A stretch of DNA of 13,455 nt, taken from Willaertia magna (lineage: Eukaryota; Heterolobosea; Eutetramitea; Acrasida; Naegleriidae). The notes under the pieces are model-generated. The model did not search any database, was not told the DNA's origin, and worked only from the letters and a program-made list of their open reading frames with translations. This document shows, piece by piece, positions 1-7,433 of the stretch (position 1 is its first letter; each line of letters begins with the position of its first letter). The translations under genes were made by a program, and so were the position numbers. The DNA lies in assembly GCA_902984215.1 (NCBI GenBank), contig CADWAF010004381.1, positions 1 through 13,455 on the forward strand. The letters are read 5' to 3'.

Positions 1-597
1 AAGTATTTGAGCATTACACAAAAAATGTTTGAAGAACACTCTAGTCATACCTTACCATTTGAAGTTACATGTAAATATTTAAAGCATTCGTTTTATGAAA
101 CGCAAAAATTACTTCAACAAAATAAGGAACATTTAGATTTAACAATTACTTATAATGATTTTAATATTAATGATAAGAGTGAATATTCAGAGTTATTAGT
201 ATTTAAATTAAATACTATTTTAGAGAAATTAGTTATTAAATATTTAGTAACTAAACATAATTTAACACACATTAATAGTGAAACAAGTTTAAAAGATACA
301 AAATTTTCAGATTATGATTGTGAATTACACACAAATGGTTTACTATTATCAAAAGATTTATCTTCTTTGTATATTGTTGAAACTAATCATAAATTAAATG
401 AACACAATTTTGAAATGTTAAGAAGGAGAGCAAAGTATGTTGAAGAATTAATTAAATCAGGTAACAAATGTCCAAGAGTTTTAAAGTACGTTAATGAAAT
501 TCATTTTGTTTTAGGGACAAATACAGTTGGAGAGAAAGAGAGAAGAGAGGCAGATGAAATGAATTGTTTAATTATTGATATTAATGCTTTATGTTAA
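1..597 (+). CDS. Hypothetical protein, 3' part; possible degenerate PD-(D/E)XK nuclease-like fold
   Basis: The frame is open from the first base of the window, so the gene probably starts upstream; the first in-frame ATG is at 25 and would give 190 residues. I do not recognise the protein. Counting from codon 7, the segment at about residues 100-150 reads as a strand with D104, a turn, then a hydrophobic strand ending in E125-T-N127, followed by a charged helix with a run of arginines. This order (Asp on one strand, Glu-x-Lys on the next, then a helix) resembles the core of PD-(D/E)XK nuclease-fold proteins, but the expected lysine is Asn here, so activity would be doubtful. The family call is inference from a short pattern. 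That the stretch is coding is well supported: about 200 sense codons with protist-like codon use, a clean TAA, and AATAAA signals after the stop. Confidence 0.7.
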   Translation, partial: KYLSITQKMFEEHSSHTLPFEVTCKYLKHSFYETQKLLQQNKEHLDLTITYNDFNINDKSEYSELLVFKLNTILEKLVIKYLVTKHNLTHINSETSLKDTKFSDYDCELHTNGLLLSKDLSSLYIVETNHKLNEHNFEMLRRRAKYVEELIKSGNKCPRVLKYVNEIHFVLGTNTVGEKERREADEMNCLIIDINALC

Positions 598-641
598 TTA
601 AAAATTATATTTTTTTTGTAAGAAATTGTGTATTTTTATTA

Positions 642-660
642 AATAAAAATAAGGAATAAA
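642..660 (+). terminator. Candidate polyadenylation signals of the first gene
   Basis: Two AATAAA hexamers (642-647 and 655-660) lie 45-60 bases past the TAA at 595-597, in T/A-rich DNA. They fit eukaryotic 3'-end signals, but such hexamers are common by chance in sequence this AT-rich. Confidence 0.35.
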
Positions 661-782
661 ATTAGGTTTTATATTCCCAAATATAAATTTGTATGTTCTT
701 CTTTATTTTGCAGTGACCGCTAGTTGGTTGATTGTAACAGTTTTGTCCATTTTACAACAAGTTGTTTTAAAATTTTTAAAAT

Positions 783-791
783 AAAAAAAAA
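783..791 (+). promoter_or_regulatory. A9 tract immediately 5' of the start codon
   Basis: Nine consecutive A residues abut the ATG at 792. Comparable A-tracts directly precede the starts of the F-box genes at 6969, 9789 and 12857, suggesting an A-rich leader that may help initiation. Confidence 0.5.
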
Positions 792-1946
792 ATGCCAGAA
801 ATAAAGAAACGAAAAGGAAATTTTACGCCAATTTTTTCACTTGATATTTTATTTCACATTTCTCAATTTATTTTACAAATTAAAGATTATTTTTCTTTAT
901 ATAGTTGTTGTAAATATTTTTTTGAAGATTTTTTAAAAAATAATAATAATTCTTTAAATGAAATATTTAAAAGAAATGATATTTATTCAATAAATAATAT
1001 GCCAATTTATATTTCAAATAAATTAAAATATTTAAATTTAAAAACTGATAAAATGTCAAATTTAAATTTTAATAATTTTGTAAATCTTGAAGAATTAACT
1101 TTACAAAGTAAAAATCAAATGACAAATTTAAATTTAAATGAAAAATGTTTACAAAATTTAATTAATTTAAAAAAATTAAATATAAGTAATTGTAGGAGAT
1201 TTACAGGTGAATATTTAAAAAACTTTACAAAATTAACATATTTAAATGCATGTGGTACAAATTTAGAAGAAAAATATTTAGAAACTTTACAAAATTTAGA
1301 ACATTTAAAAATTATTGGTTGTTTTAAATTAAGTGGTAAAGTTTTAAAAAATTTAAAAAATTTAAAATCGTTAGATATTTTTGATTTTGATTTAAATTAT
1401 TTATTTGAATTAATAAATTTAGAAAAATTATTTATTATTTGTTGTAACTTAGAAAATGTAAATTTTCCAACTTCTTTACAATATTTAGAAATTGAAGATT
1501 GTAAAGTTACAGATAATCATTTACAAAATTTACAAAATTTAAATCATTTACAATTAATAAATGTAGAAGAGGGAAATTTTACTGGAATTTCTTTACAAAA
1601 TTTAAAGAAATTACAATATTTAAAAATTGATGATGTTAAAGATTTTAATTTTGAATTTTTAAAAGATTTAAAACAATTAAAAAAATTAAAATTAATTAAT
1701 TGTGAAAATTTAAAAGGAATACATTTACAAAATTTAAAAAATAATTTAGAAAGTTTAACAGTTAAAAATAATGTGAATATTAAAGATGAAGATTTACAAA
1801 GTTTTGTAAATTTAACAAAATTTACTTTTTTTAATTGTAAAAATATAAAAGGATCGTGTTTACAATATTTTACAAAATTAAAATTATTAAAAACAGATCT
1901 AACTTTAACTGAAAAATATCCTTTTAAAATTTATACCATCGAATAA
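792..1946 (+). CDS. F-box-like / leucine-rich repeat protein
   Basis: A 384-residue intronless protein. Residues about 13-50 form an F-box-like segment (FSLDILFHISQFI followed by a Cys-Cys-Lys-containing helix). From about residue 76 to the C-terminus there are roughly a dozen irregular LRRs of 19-26 residues, with the pattern L-x-x-L-x-x-L-x-I-x-x-C-x-x-x-x-G-x-x-L-(Q/K)-N, typical of the Cys-containing LRRs of FBXL proteins. Known FBXL proteins bind Skp1 through the F-box and recruit substrates for SCF ubiquitination through the LRRs; that role is inferred here. The ATG follows a run of nine A residues. The gene is extremely AT-rich, about 8-13% G+C in lines I counted, because Leu is TTA, Lys AAA and Asn AAT. 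It is a paralogue of the gene at 7434-8697, sharing the F-box-Asn-rich linker-LRR layout. It converges on the next gene with only 46 bp between stop codons. Confidence 0.88.
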   Translation: MPEIKKRKGNFTPIFSLDILFHISQFILQIKDYFSLYSCCKYFFEDFLKNNNNSLNEIFKRNDIYSINNMPIYISNKLKYLNLKTDKMSNLNFNNFVNLEELTLQSKNQMTNLNLNEKCLQNLINLKKLNISNCRRFTGEYLKNFTKLTYLNACGTNLEEKYLETLQNLEHLKIIGCFKLSGKVLKNLKNLKSLDIFDFDLNYLFELINLEKLFIICCNLENVNFPTSLQYLEIEDCKVTDNHLQNLQNLNHLQLINVEEGNFTGISLQNLKKLQYLKIDDVKDFNFEFLKDLKQLKKLKLINCENLKGIHLQNLKNNLESLTVKNNVNIKDEDLQSFVNLTKFTFFNCKNIKGSCLQYFTKLKLLKTDLTLTEKYPFKIYTIE

Positions 1947-1978
1947 CACAAAGTTATACATTACCACTAATAATTACG

Positions 1979-1984
1979 TTTATT
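1979..1984 (-). terminator. Candidate AATAAA polyadenylation signal of the PhoPQ-related gene
   Basis: TTTATT on the top strand reads AATAAA on the minus strand, starting 8 bases past the TAA codon at 1993-1995. The 46-bp gap to the convergent F-box/LRR gene leaves little room, so the two transcripts probably overlap at their 3' ends. Confidence 0.35.
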
Positions 1985-1992
1985 ACAAAAAT

Positions 1993-3693
1993 TTAATTAA
2001 CAATTATAAACAAACAAATAATTAAAAAACTCAAAAATAAATTGTAATTAAGAAAAGAGATTGCGTCACTACTAGCAATACTTTTACCTCTATTATTACT
2101 GTTATAGCTAATACTCGTACTTCTGCCAAAACTGATTGATGGGCTTGTCTTTGGGCTTGGTGGTGGTTCTAAATGACACGGTAATGTATCAGGTGTTATA
2201 TAAGCACTTGTAGAAAACTTTAATGGTCCTGGATATCCAGTTGCAAATTCTAGTTCTATTGTAAAGGCTGTGTAACCTGTTGTTGGGTTTGGAACAAAAA
2301 CTTCAAATGTGTAAGGTGAGGTTGTTGTTGCTGTTAAATCTGTTGATTTAAATGCTTGTCCAATTACTCCCAATCTAAAATCTCTTGCGTTATTGTTTGT
2401 TGCTTGCCATAATCTAACTGCACTTGGTTGTTTATCATTTAAAATTGTCACTCTTAATTTTGCTCCCTTTTTATCAAAAGATTGAGTGAATGTATATTTT
2501 GGTAATTCAACATTTTTTAAAACGGCAAGATAAAAATTAAAACCAACCAGAAAAGAATCAACATCTAAACCGTGACCAACGTTTGGTACATAACGTATAA
2601 ATTTGTGATCAGTATTTCCATTATCCAATTTATTGTAACTAAATGTAGATAAATCTGGACTAAATAACTCATCACCTAAGGCATAAACTAAATACTTATC
2701 CATATTAACATATCTTTCTTTATAAACTAATGGGTCAATAAAACTTGACAATGAAACAAACTGTTTCGTATTAAAATAATTAGTAACCCCTTCAACAACA
2801 TAAGGACTTAATCCTTCAGGCCATTTACAAATATTATCATAAATTCTACCAAATGCTGCTGGACTATTTAAAATTGGAATCACAAATGGAACGATTGCAC
2901 TAATTCTATTTGGATCAACACTTGCAGCCAACCAAGCAATCCATCCACGTTTTGAATGTCCAGTCACAACAAACTTTTCAATAGATAGTGATAACTCTTT
3001 CTTAAAAAAGTCTTGTAAAGTATCCATTGCTTTAATAACTGCTTTTGTCATTGGTAAATGAATTACCCATTCAGCTGCTTTATCATTCTCTATTGTTGCT
3101 TGATTTTCTTTATAATTTACAAAATAATGTTTCCAAGTATAAGCAACAATTTGATCTTCATATAAACTTCTTTGTTGTGGATCATCTTTAAATATAATTG
3201 GTTGATTTGGAATTGAATATAAAGTTGTGTAAATAGAGGCACTGACAACAGCCGCAAAAAAACTTTGTTCATTTCCTTGTGTTAAAGTTTTGTAATCTAC
3301 ATTATTATCTGTTCCATCTAACATTATAAAACTGTTTTTAAGATTTCTATTTAATGTTAAGGGAACTATAATTTGAAGATAATGAAACCATTTACTTCTT
3401 ACACCAACTTTTTCTTCTGTTAACCATTCCTGGCTATTCAACTTTAATACATAAACAGTTCCTAATAATGAGGATTGTTTAGAAAGAACTTCATAAGAGT
3501 ATGTACCATCGTTATTCCAAACGTATTTATCAAGAATGGTTTGAAATTGTTGATTAAAATGTTGTTGTTGATTAACGTTGTTGTTAATAAAAACATTGGT
3601 TTGATTTACAGTTGTTGCTGTTGTGAATTTCAACAGCCATGTTAAGCCCATAAATAAAAGGAATGCACAAAATGAAGTCAGGTGGTGGTTCAT
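1993..3693 (-). CDS. PhoPQ-activated pathogenicity-related (AprA-like) secreted protein, probably GPI-anchored
   Basis: A 566-residue alpha/beta-hydrolase-like protein matching the PhoPQ-activated pathogenicity-related family, which includes Salmonella PqaA and Dictyostelium AprA, a secreted proliferation repressor. Residues 5-27 are a hydrophobic signal peptide. The family core spans about 50-400. A serine-hydrolase triad can be proposed: S247 in GHSKRGW (245-251), D341 in GDELFSPD (340-347) and H374 in NVGHGLD (371-377). A beta-rich domain follows (about 400-500), then a Pro/Ser/Asn-rich linker (508-545) and a hydrophobic tail (about 546-566) that ends the protein, the layout of a GPI-attachment signal with candidate small residues near S541/S542. 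Location is therefore predicted as cell surface or secretory pathway. The substrate is unknown, and AprA-like signalling cannot be inferred from homology alone. It shares a 378-bp divergent upstream region with Mcm10. No intron or break is visible. Confidence 0.9.
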   Translation of the reverse strand: MNHHLTSFCAFLLFMGLTWLLKFTTATTVNQTNVFINNNVNQQQHFNQQFQTILDKYVWNNDGTYSYEVLSKQSSLLGTVYVLKLNSQEWLTEEKVGVRSKWFHYLQIIVPLTLNRNLKNSFIMLDGTDNNVDYKTLTQGNEQSFFAAVVSASIYTTLYSIPNQPIIFKDDPQQRSLYEDQIVAYTWKHYFVNYKENQATIENDKAAEWVIHLPMTKAVIKAMDTLQDFFKKELSLSIEKFVVTGHSKRGWIAWLAASVDPNRISAIVPFVIPILNSPAAFGRIYDNICKWPEGLSPYVVEGVTNYFNTKQFVSLSSFIDPLVYKERYVNMDKYLVYALGDELFSPDLSTFSYNKLDNGNTDHKFIRYVPNVGHGLDVDSFLVGFNFYLAVLKNVELPKYTFTQSFDKKGAKLRVTILNDKQPSAVRLWQATNNNARDFRLGVIGQAFKSTDLTATTTSPYTFEVFVPNPTTGYTAFTIELEFATGYPGPLKFSTSAYITPDTLPCHLEPPPSPKTSPSISFGRSTSISYNSNNRGKSIASSDAISFLNYNLFLSFLIICLFIIVN

Positions 3694-4071
3694 ATGGGTT
3701 GTTATTTAACTGTTATTTTTTCGCTTTTGAATATTGAATAACGGAGCTAGCCACTTTTCTGTTTGTTTAACCAACATGGCATGTTGATTTTGCGGGTAAA
3801 ATTTTTACAGTTGTTATTATAACCAAAAAAAGAGGTTAAAAAGGAATTAGAATGCAACTGTTTTGTAATGAAGATTGTTACAATCCAGTAGAAAGTGTTC
3901 AATAATATCTATTAGAAACACAAAGATAAACACCATTCGTTAACTAACTCGAAAAAGAGCGCAATATTAGTTGTTTTCCCTCCCAAAGTTTCGGTTTCTC
4001 TTTTTAAAATTAAAAAAAAAAATTAAAAAAAAAAATTTCAACAAAGAAGAAAACAACAAGTTTACTCAATA
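3694..4071. promoter_or_regulatory. Divergent intergenic region between the PhoPQ-related gene and Mcm10
   Basis: These 378 bp hold both promoters. They contain an inverted TTGTAA...TTACAA pair (about 3863-3883), several CTGTT/AACAG motifs, and two A11 runs separated by TT (4012-4035) that end 36 bases before the Mcm10 start. No open frame or RNA gene was found. G+C is visibly higher than in the F-box/LRR genes. Confidence 0.5.
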
Positions 4072-5868
4072 ATGAAAAGAAATAATTACTTTCAACCAAA
4101 TCTACAAGTAGGAAAACAATTTATAGATCCAATTGAAGCTATCCAAAGTAAAAAGAAGAAAAAGATTAATTCCGATACTTCTTTATCCAATAATAACGCA
4201 AAAACTATTATTCCACTACCACTTGACAACCACAATAAAGAAAATCAAATAACAATAAAGGATATTATTAATGATGCTAATAGTGCTAATGAAAATAAAA
4301 AGGAAATAATTAAAGAAAGTAAAATTTTTAGATTTTTTTCTAAAGAAGAAGAAGAATTACTTTTACAATTAAAAAATACTTTACAAAAAGGTAAAGAAGA
4401 AGAAATTTATGAATTGCATACAAAATTAATGTTAGATGAAAGGAAATTGACAAATGAACAAATTTTAAAAGGAATGAAACAATTTAATTATTTTAAATTG
4501 AATGATTTATATGAAAAATGTCACTTTTCAGAAATGAATAAATTTGTAAATAATTTAAAAGATGAAAAATTAAAAATTTTAGAAAAGAAAATGAAAGATA
4601 ATATTTTAAATTATAATAATAATTATAATTGGTGTACTATTGTAACAATTATGGAAGAATTACCAATTATTTCACATCAAAATGGAATAAGTTATAAATT
4701 ATATAAATTATCTGAAAATTTAGATATTGTAAATTGTATTTTATTTATTCCAACAATTTCACAAAATAAATTAACAAATAAAGATAAAAATAAATTAAAA
4801 GAAGAAGAAGAAGAAAATAAATTATCCATTGGAGATGTATTTATTATTTGTAATCCAATTATTTTAAATATTAATTTAATGGAAATGTCGTCACAAAATA
4901 AATGTGAAAAAAAAAGTCCATTTGGTTTATTTGTTGAAAATAAGAATTCTTTATTTAAAATTGGAAAAGCAAAAGAATTGGGAGTTTGTAGTTATGTACC
5001 AATTTTCTTTAATAAATATGAAGGATCTAATTTAAAAGTTTTAGAACAATTAAGGAAGAAAAAAGAGGTTAGTGGCAGTTGTAGTACTAGTAATGGTGAC
5101 AATAATAATGTAAAGACTGTAGATGAAGTTCAAAAAGGTTATTCATTTTGTAATTGTGCAATTAATAAGTAAGTGAAAATATTTTTAATAATATTATTAA
5201 TAATATTATTAATAATTTATTATTTAATAATTTATTTTTGTAAAAAGGACAAAGAGGAAATATTGTGATTATCATTTTCAAAAGAGAAATGAAGAAATAC
5301 AAGAAAGTAGAGTTGAGTGTAATACGTAAGTATTTATTTTGTGAAATTATTTATTTGTAAAATATATTTAGTTCAAATATAGCAACAATGGGTTCTTCTA
5401 ATATGTATTTAAGGCCAACTGTTTATATGATTGGAAAATTTAATATTTATGTTGATCCAGAGATAAATATTAAGAAATTAAAAAAGAATGAAAGAAAACC
5501 ACAAGAATTAAATAATAAATTAATTAAACCTAAAAAACAAATAACTAATAACAATCAAATAACTTTAAAGATGGCGTAAGTTTTAACTAATAATTTAATT
5601 AATAATTTATAATAATTTTATTAGTAAATATTTATCAAATAATGAAAGAATTTCAAACATGTTTATTGAGGCACAAAGTTCTAGATTACAAAATGAAATG
5701 AAAATTAAGAATAAGAAATTGACAGATGAAGAATTAAAATTAATTGCAAAACAAGCAACTTTATTAAGTTTAGAAAGTGCTAAGAAACAAAAGAATAAAC
5801 AACAAAAAAGAAAAGTTGTTGAATTGGAAATCTCTGAAGATGAAGAAGATTCCTCTTCTGAAGAATAA
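4072..5868 (+). CDS. MCM10: Mcm10 DNA replication factor, four exons
   Basis: Exons 4072-5168, 5248-5325, 5372-5575 and 5625-5868 join in frame into 540 residues. Mcm10 binds DNA, Mcm2-7 and polymerase alpha in the nucleus and helps activate the CMG helicase at origins. The core matches the Mcm10 OB-fold plus zinc finger: W187-C-T-I-V strand, G205-x-x-Y-K-L-Y-K-L, an acidic/Lys-rich loop (234-250), IGDVFIICNPIIL (253-265), then KIGKAKELGVC (296-306), the counterpart of the family's 'iGkskDlGxC'. The zinc ligands are C306, probably C360, C372 and H375. The last two (YCDYH) lie in exon 2 and appear only after splicing intron 1. About 45 extra Ser/Asn/Lys-rich residues separate C306 from C360, where the family usually has about nine. 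A basic N-terminus, a predicted coiled region (about 90-175) and a Lys-rich then acidic C-terminus (ending EDEEDSSSEE) flank the core. It is the only gene here with clear introns. Confidence 0.9.
5169..5247 (+). other. Mcm10 intron 1 (79 bp)
   Basis: The donor is GTAAGT and the acceptor ends TAAAAAG. Removing it skips the TAA at 5170 and restores an AAG codon, leading straight into the C-x2-H part of the zinc finger. It contains two and a half copies of the self-palindromic 12-mer AATAATATTATT (5187-5216). Confidence 0.9.
5326..5371 (+). other. Mcm10 intron 2 (46 bp)
   Basis: The donor is GTAAGT and the acceptor is ATATTTAG. Splicing makes an ACT codon from AC + T and joins the zinc-finger exon to the frame containing the ATG at 5388, which is then internal. 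Confidence 0.88.
5576..5624 (+). other. Mcm10 intron 3 (49 bp)
   Basis: The donor is GTAAGT and the acceptor TTTATTAG. A branch-point-like AACTAATA lies at about 5585-5592. Splicing makes a GCT codon from GC + T and continues in the frame ending at 5868. Confidence 0.88.
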
Positions 5869-5985
5869 TTTAGATAAATATTTATTTAATAATAATCCAT
5901 TCTACTTTTTTGATTTATCTGTTAACTTACTTTTGATAAAAACTAATTGTAATGGACAATTTAGTTTTGTCTGCCAATTAAAATG

Positions 5986-6969
5986 TTAAAAATAATCTGT
6001 TGTAACTGTTGTTTCAACTGAAAGAATTGCTTTATCATTTTCTTTCTTTTCTAAAACAACTTTAAAGTTAGTTAATTGACACCATCTTAAACCAGCATTA
6101 TTGTAAACAACACACCAATTATTAAATGGATACCAGCAATCACATTCATCTTTCCAAACTTTTGTAAATTTGAAACTGCCTTCTTCTTTTTTAATTTCCA
6201 ACTCAGTTTCGTGTTCATGAATATTGTTAAGAAAACAAAATGAATTAAAATCATTTTCACTCTTCTTTTCGATATTTGGGCTAATTCCTAAGAATAAATC
6301 CTTTTCTTCTTCATTTTGTGTCAATTCAATAATTGTTTCCTGTTTTTTTTGTTTTAGATTATTGAGCCATTCATTTTCTTTCTTTCCAAAAATACCTTTA
6401 CAAAAATCTAATAATGGAATTTGACAAGAATTGATTAAAATAAAAGTAGTTTCATCATATTCTCCAATTTTCAATACAGATTCTAAAGTAATTTTATCAT
6501 TAAATAAATTAAGTTTGTTATCTTTAAAATTATCTAAAATTGTAAATAATAATCCAATTTTCATTATTCCACTAATAATTTCAATATTATTTTCAATTAA
6601 ATGTTTAATTTTTTCATTTGTTAAATAATTTAATTCAAAACTATAATTTTTTACAAAACAATGCTCCTTTCCATATTCCTCTTTTTTATTTTTAAATATT
6701 GGAATAAGTGATATAAATTGTTGAAATAATAAATAATGTTCATTTTCAGTTATACTTTCAATAAAGGTTAATAAATTATTATTGTGTAAAAATTCTTGTA
6801 ATGTTTGTTTTGTAATAAAATTGTAATGAAAAATGTTATTGACATATTCTTTCCACAATAAATTACAATGAGAAACTTCTAACCATTCTTTGCACACTAA
6901 TGAAAAATTATGAACACAATTCGCAATGGAAGAATAAGAAAAAATTATTGACAATACATCTTTATTCAT
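5986..6969 (-). CDS. F-box-like protein with Cys/Trp-rich C-terminal region
   Basis: A 327-residue intronless protein. Residues 2-45 are an F-box-like segment (VLSIIFSY...FSLVCKEWLEVSHCNLLWKEYV), so Skp1 binding and a role as an SCF substrate adaptor are inferred. The middle (50-240) is helical and charged with no domain I recognise; LKIGEYDETTFILINSCQ (166-183) looks like a beta segment. The C-terminus (about 241-327) is beta-rich with a tight Cys/Trp cluster: C276, C278, W279, W285, C286, W296 and C297. It may be a substrate-binding module or a small metal site, but I cannot name it. The start is preceded by eight A residues on the coding strand. The gene converges on Mcm10 (117 bp between stops) and is divergent from the F-box/LRR gene at 7434. 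Confidence 0.82.
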   Translation of the reverse strand: MNKDVLSIIFSYSSIANCVHNFSLVCKEWLEVSHCNLLWKEYVNNIFHYNFITKQTLQEFLHNNNLLTFIESITENEHYLLFQQFISLIPIFKNKKEEYGKEHCFVKNYSFELNYLTNEKIKHLIENNIEIISGIMKIGLLFTILDNFKDNKLNLFNDKITLESVLKIGEYDETTFILINSCQIPLLDFCKGIFGKKENEWLNNLKQKKQETIIELTQNEEEKDLFLGISPNIEKKSENDFNSFCFLNNIHEHETELEIKKEEGSFKFTKVWKDECDCWYPFNNWCVVYNNAGLRWCQLTNFKVVLEKKENDKAILSVETTVTTDYF

Positions 6970-7215
6970 TTTTTTTTAAAATTTAAATTTTTATTTTAAT
7001 CATTACAAAATTACTGTTATTTATGTTATTTTTTTTTGGAGTTGCTCACGCTCAAGATTTTACATGTTTATTTATCACAGAATGGGTTTACAAAGTATAA
7101 AAAATTAATAAACTAACGGGTTAATAGGATGTAACCACTATAATTTGTCCTAATAATTAGTGACCTATGTGAGGCAGAACTAATGGTATTTTTTGTAATT
7201 TGGAAAAGCTTGTGA

Positions 7216-7250
7216 GGTATAAAATCTATAACGGTGTAGATATTTATACC
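7216..7250. repeat. Imperfect inverted repeat
   Basis: GGTATAAAATCTA at the left pairs with TAGATATTTATACC at the right with one bulged base, leaving a short loop. It lies about 190 bp upstream of the F-box/LRR start, so it may be a regulatory site or a small-element remnant. Confidence 0.5.
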
Positions 7251-7289
7251 GACTTTAACGGCCTATTCTCTAATATTTGCAACACTTAT

Positions 7290-7307
7290 TTCTTCAAATT
7301 TGAAGAA
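7290..7307. repeat. Perfect 18-bp palindrome
   Basis: TTCTTCAAATTTGAAGAA equals its own reverse complement. It sits in the promoter interval about 130 bp before the ATG at 7434, where a palindrome could be a binding site for a dimeric regulator. TTC/GAA triplets recall heat-shock-element units, but their spacing is not canonical. Confidence 0.5.
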
Positions 7308-7433
7308 CTTTTTTTGTAACCCTCCCATAAAGGTCCTGTTTCCAGTATTTTGTCGTAAGCTTGTTGACAAATTGTCCAGCAAGCGAAAAACTGTTAAAAA
7401 AAATACGTCTTTCATTTCATTGAACAATCTGTT

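Larger units (their letters stand above)
6970..7433. promoter_or_regulatory. Divergent intergenic region between two F-box genes
   Basis: This 464-bp stretch has no convincing gene; short frames at 7263-7472 (minus) and 7300-7527 (plus) lack protein-like character. It contains an imperfect GGTATAAA/TTTATACC hairpin (7216-7250), a perfect 18-bp palindrome (7290-7307) and a TTGTAAC motif near 7313. It presumably holds the promoters of both flanking F-box genes. Confidence 0.5.

Noticed and set aside
5388..5579. Separate 63-residue gene starting at the ATG at 5388
   Set aside because: It joins in frame to Mcm10 exon 2 through a GTAAGT...AG intron, so this ATG is internal to exon 3.
5659..5868. 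Separate 69-residue gene
   Set aside because: It is exon 4 of Mcm10, reached in frame through the intron at 5576-5624.
5777..5989. 70-residue plus-strand frame
   Set aside because: It overlaps Mcm10 exon 4 in another frame and runs into the 3' spacer; no protein-like features.
6224..6628. Two plus-strand frames inside the F-box gene
   Set aside because: They are antisense to the F-box coding region, with Phe/Ser/Ile-rich composition typical of the complement of Lys/Glu/Asn codons.
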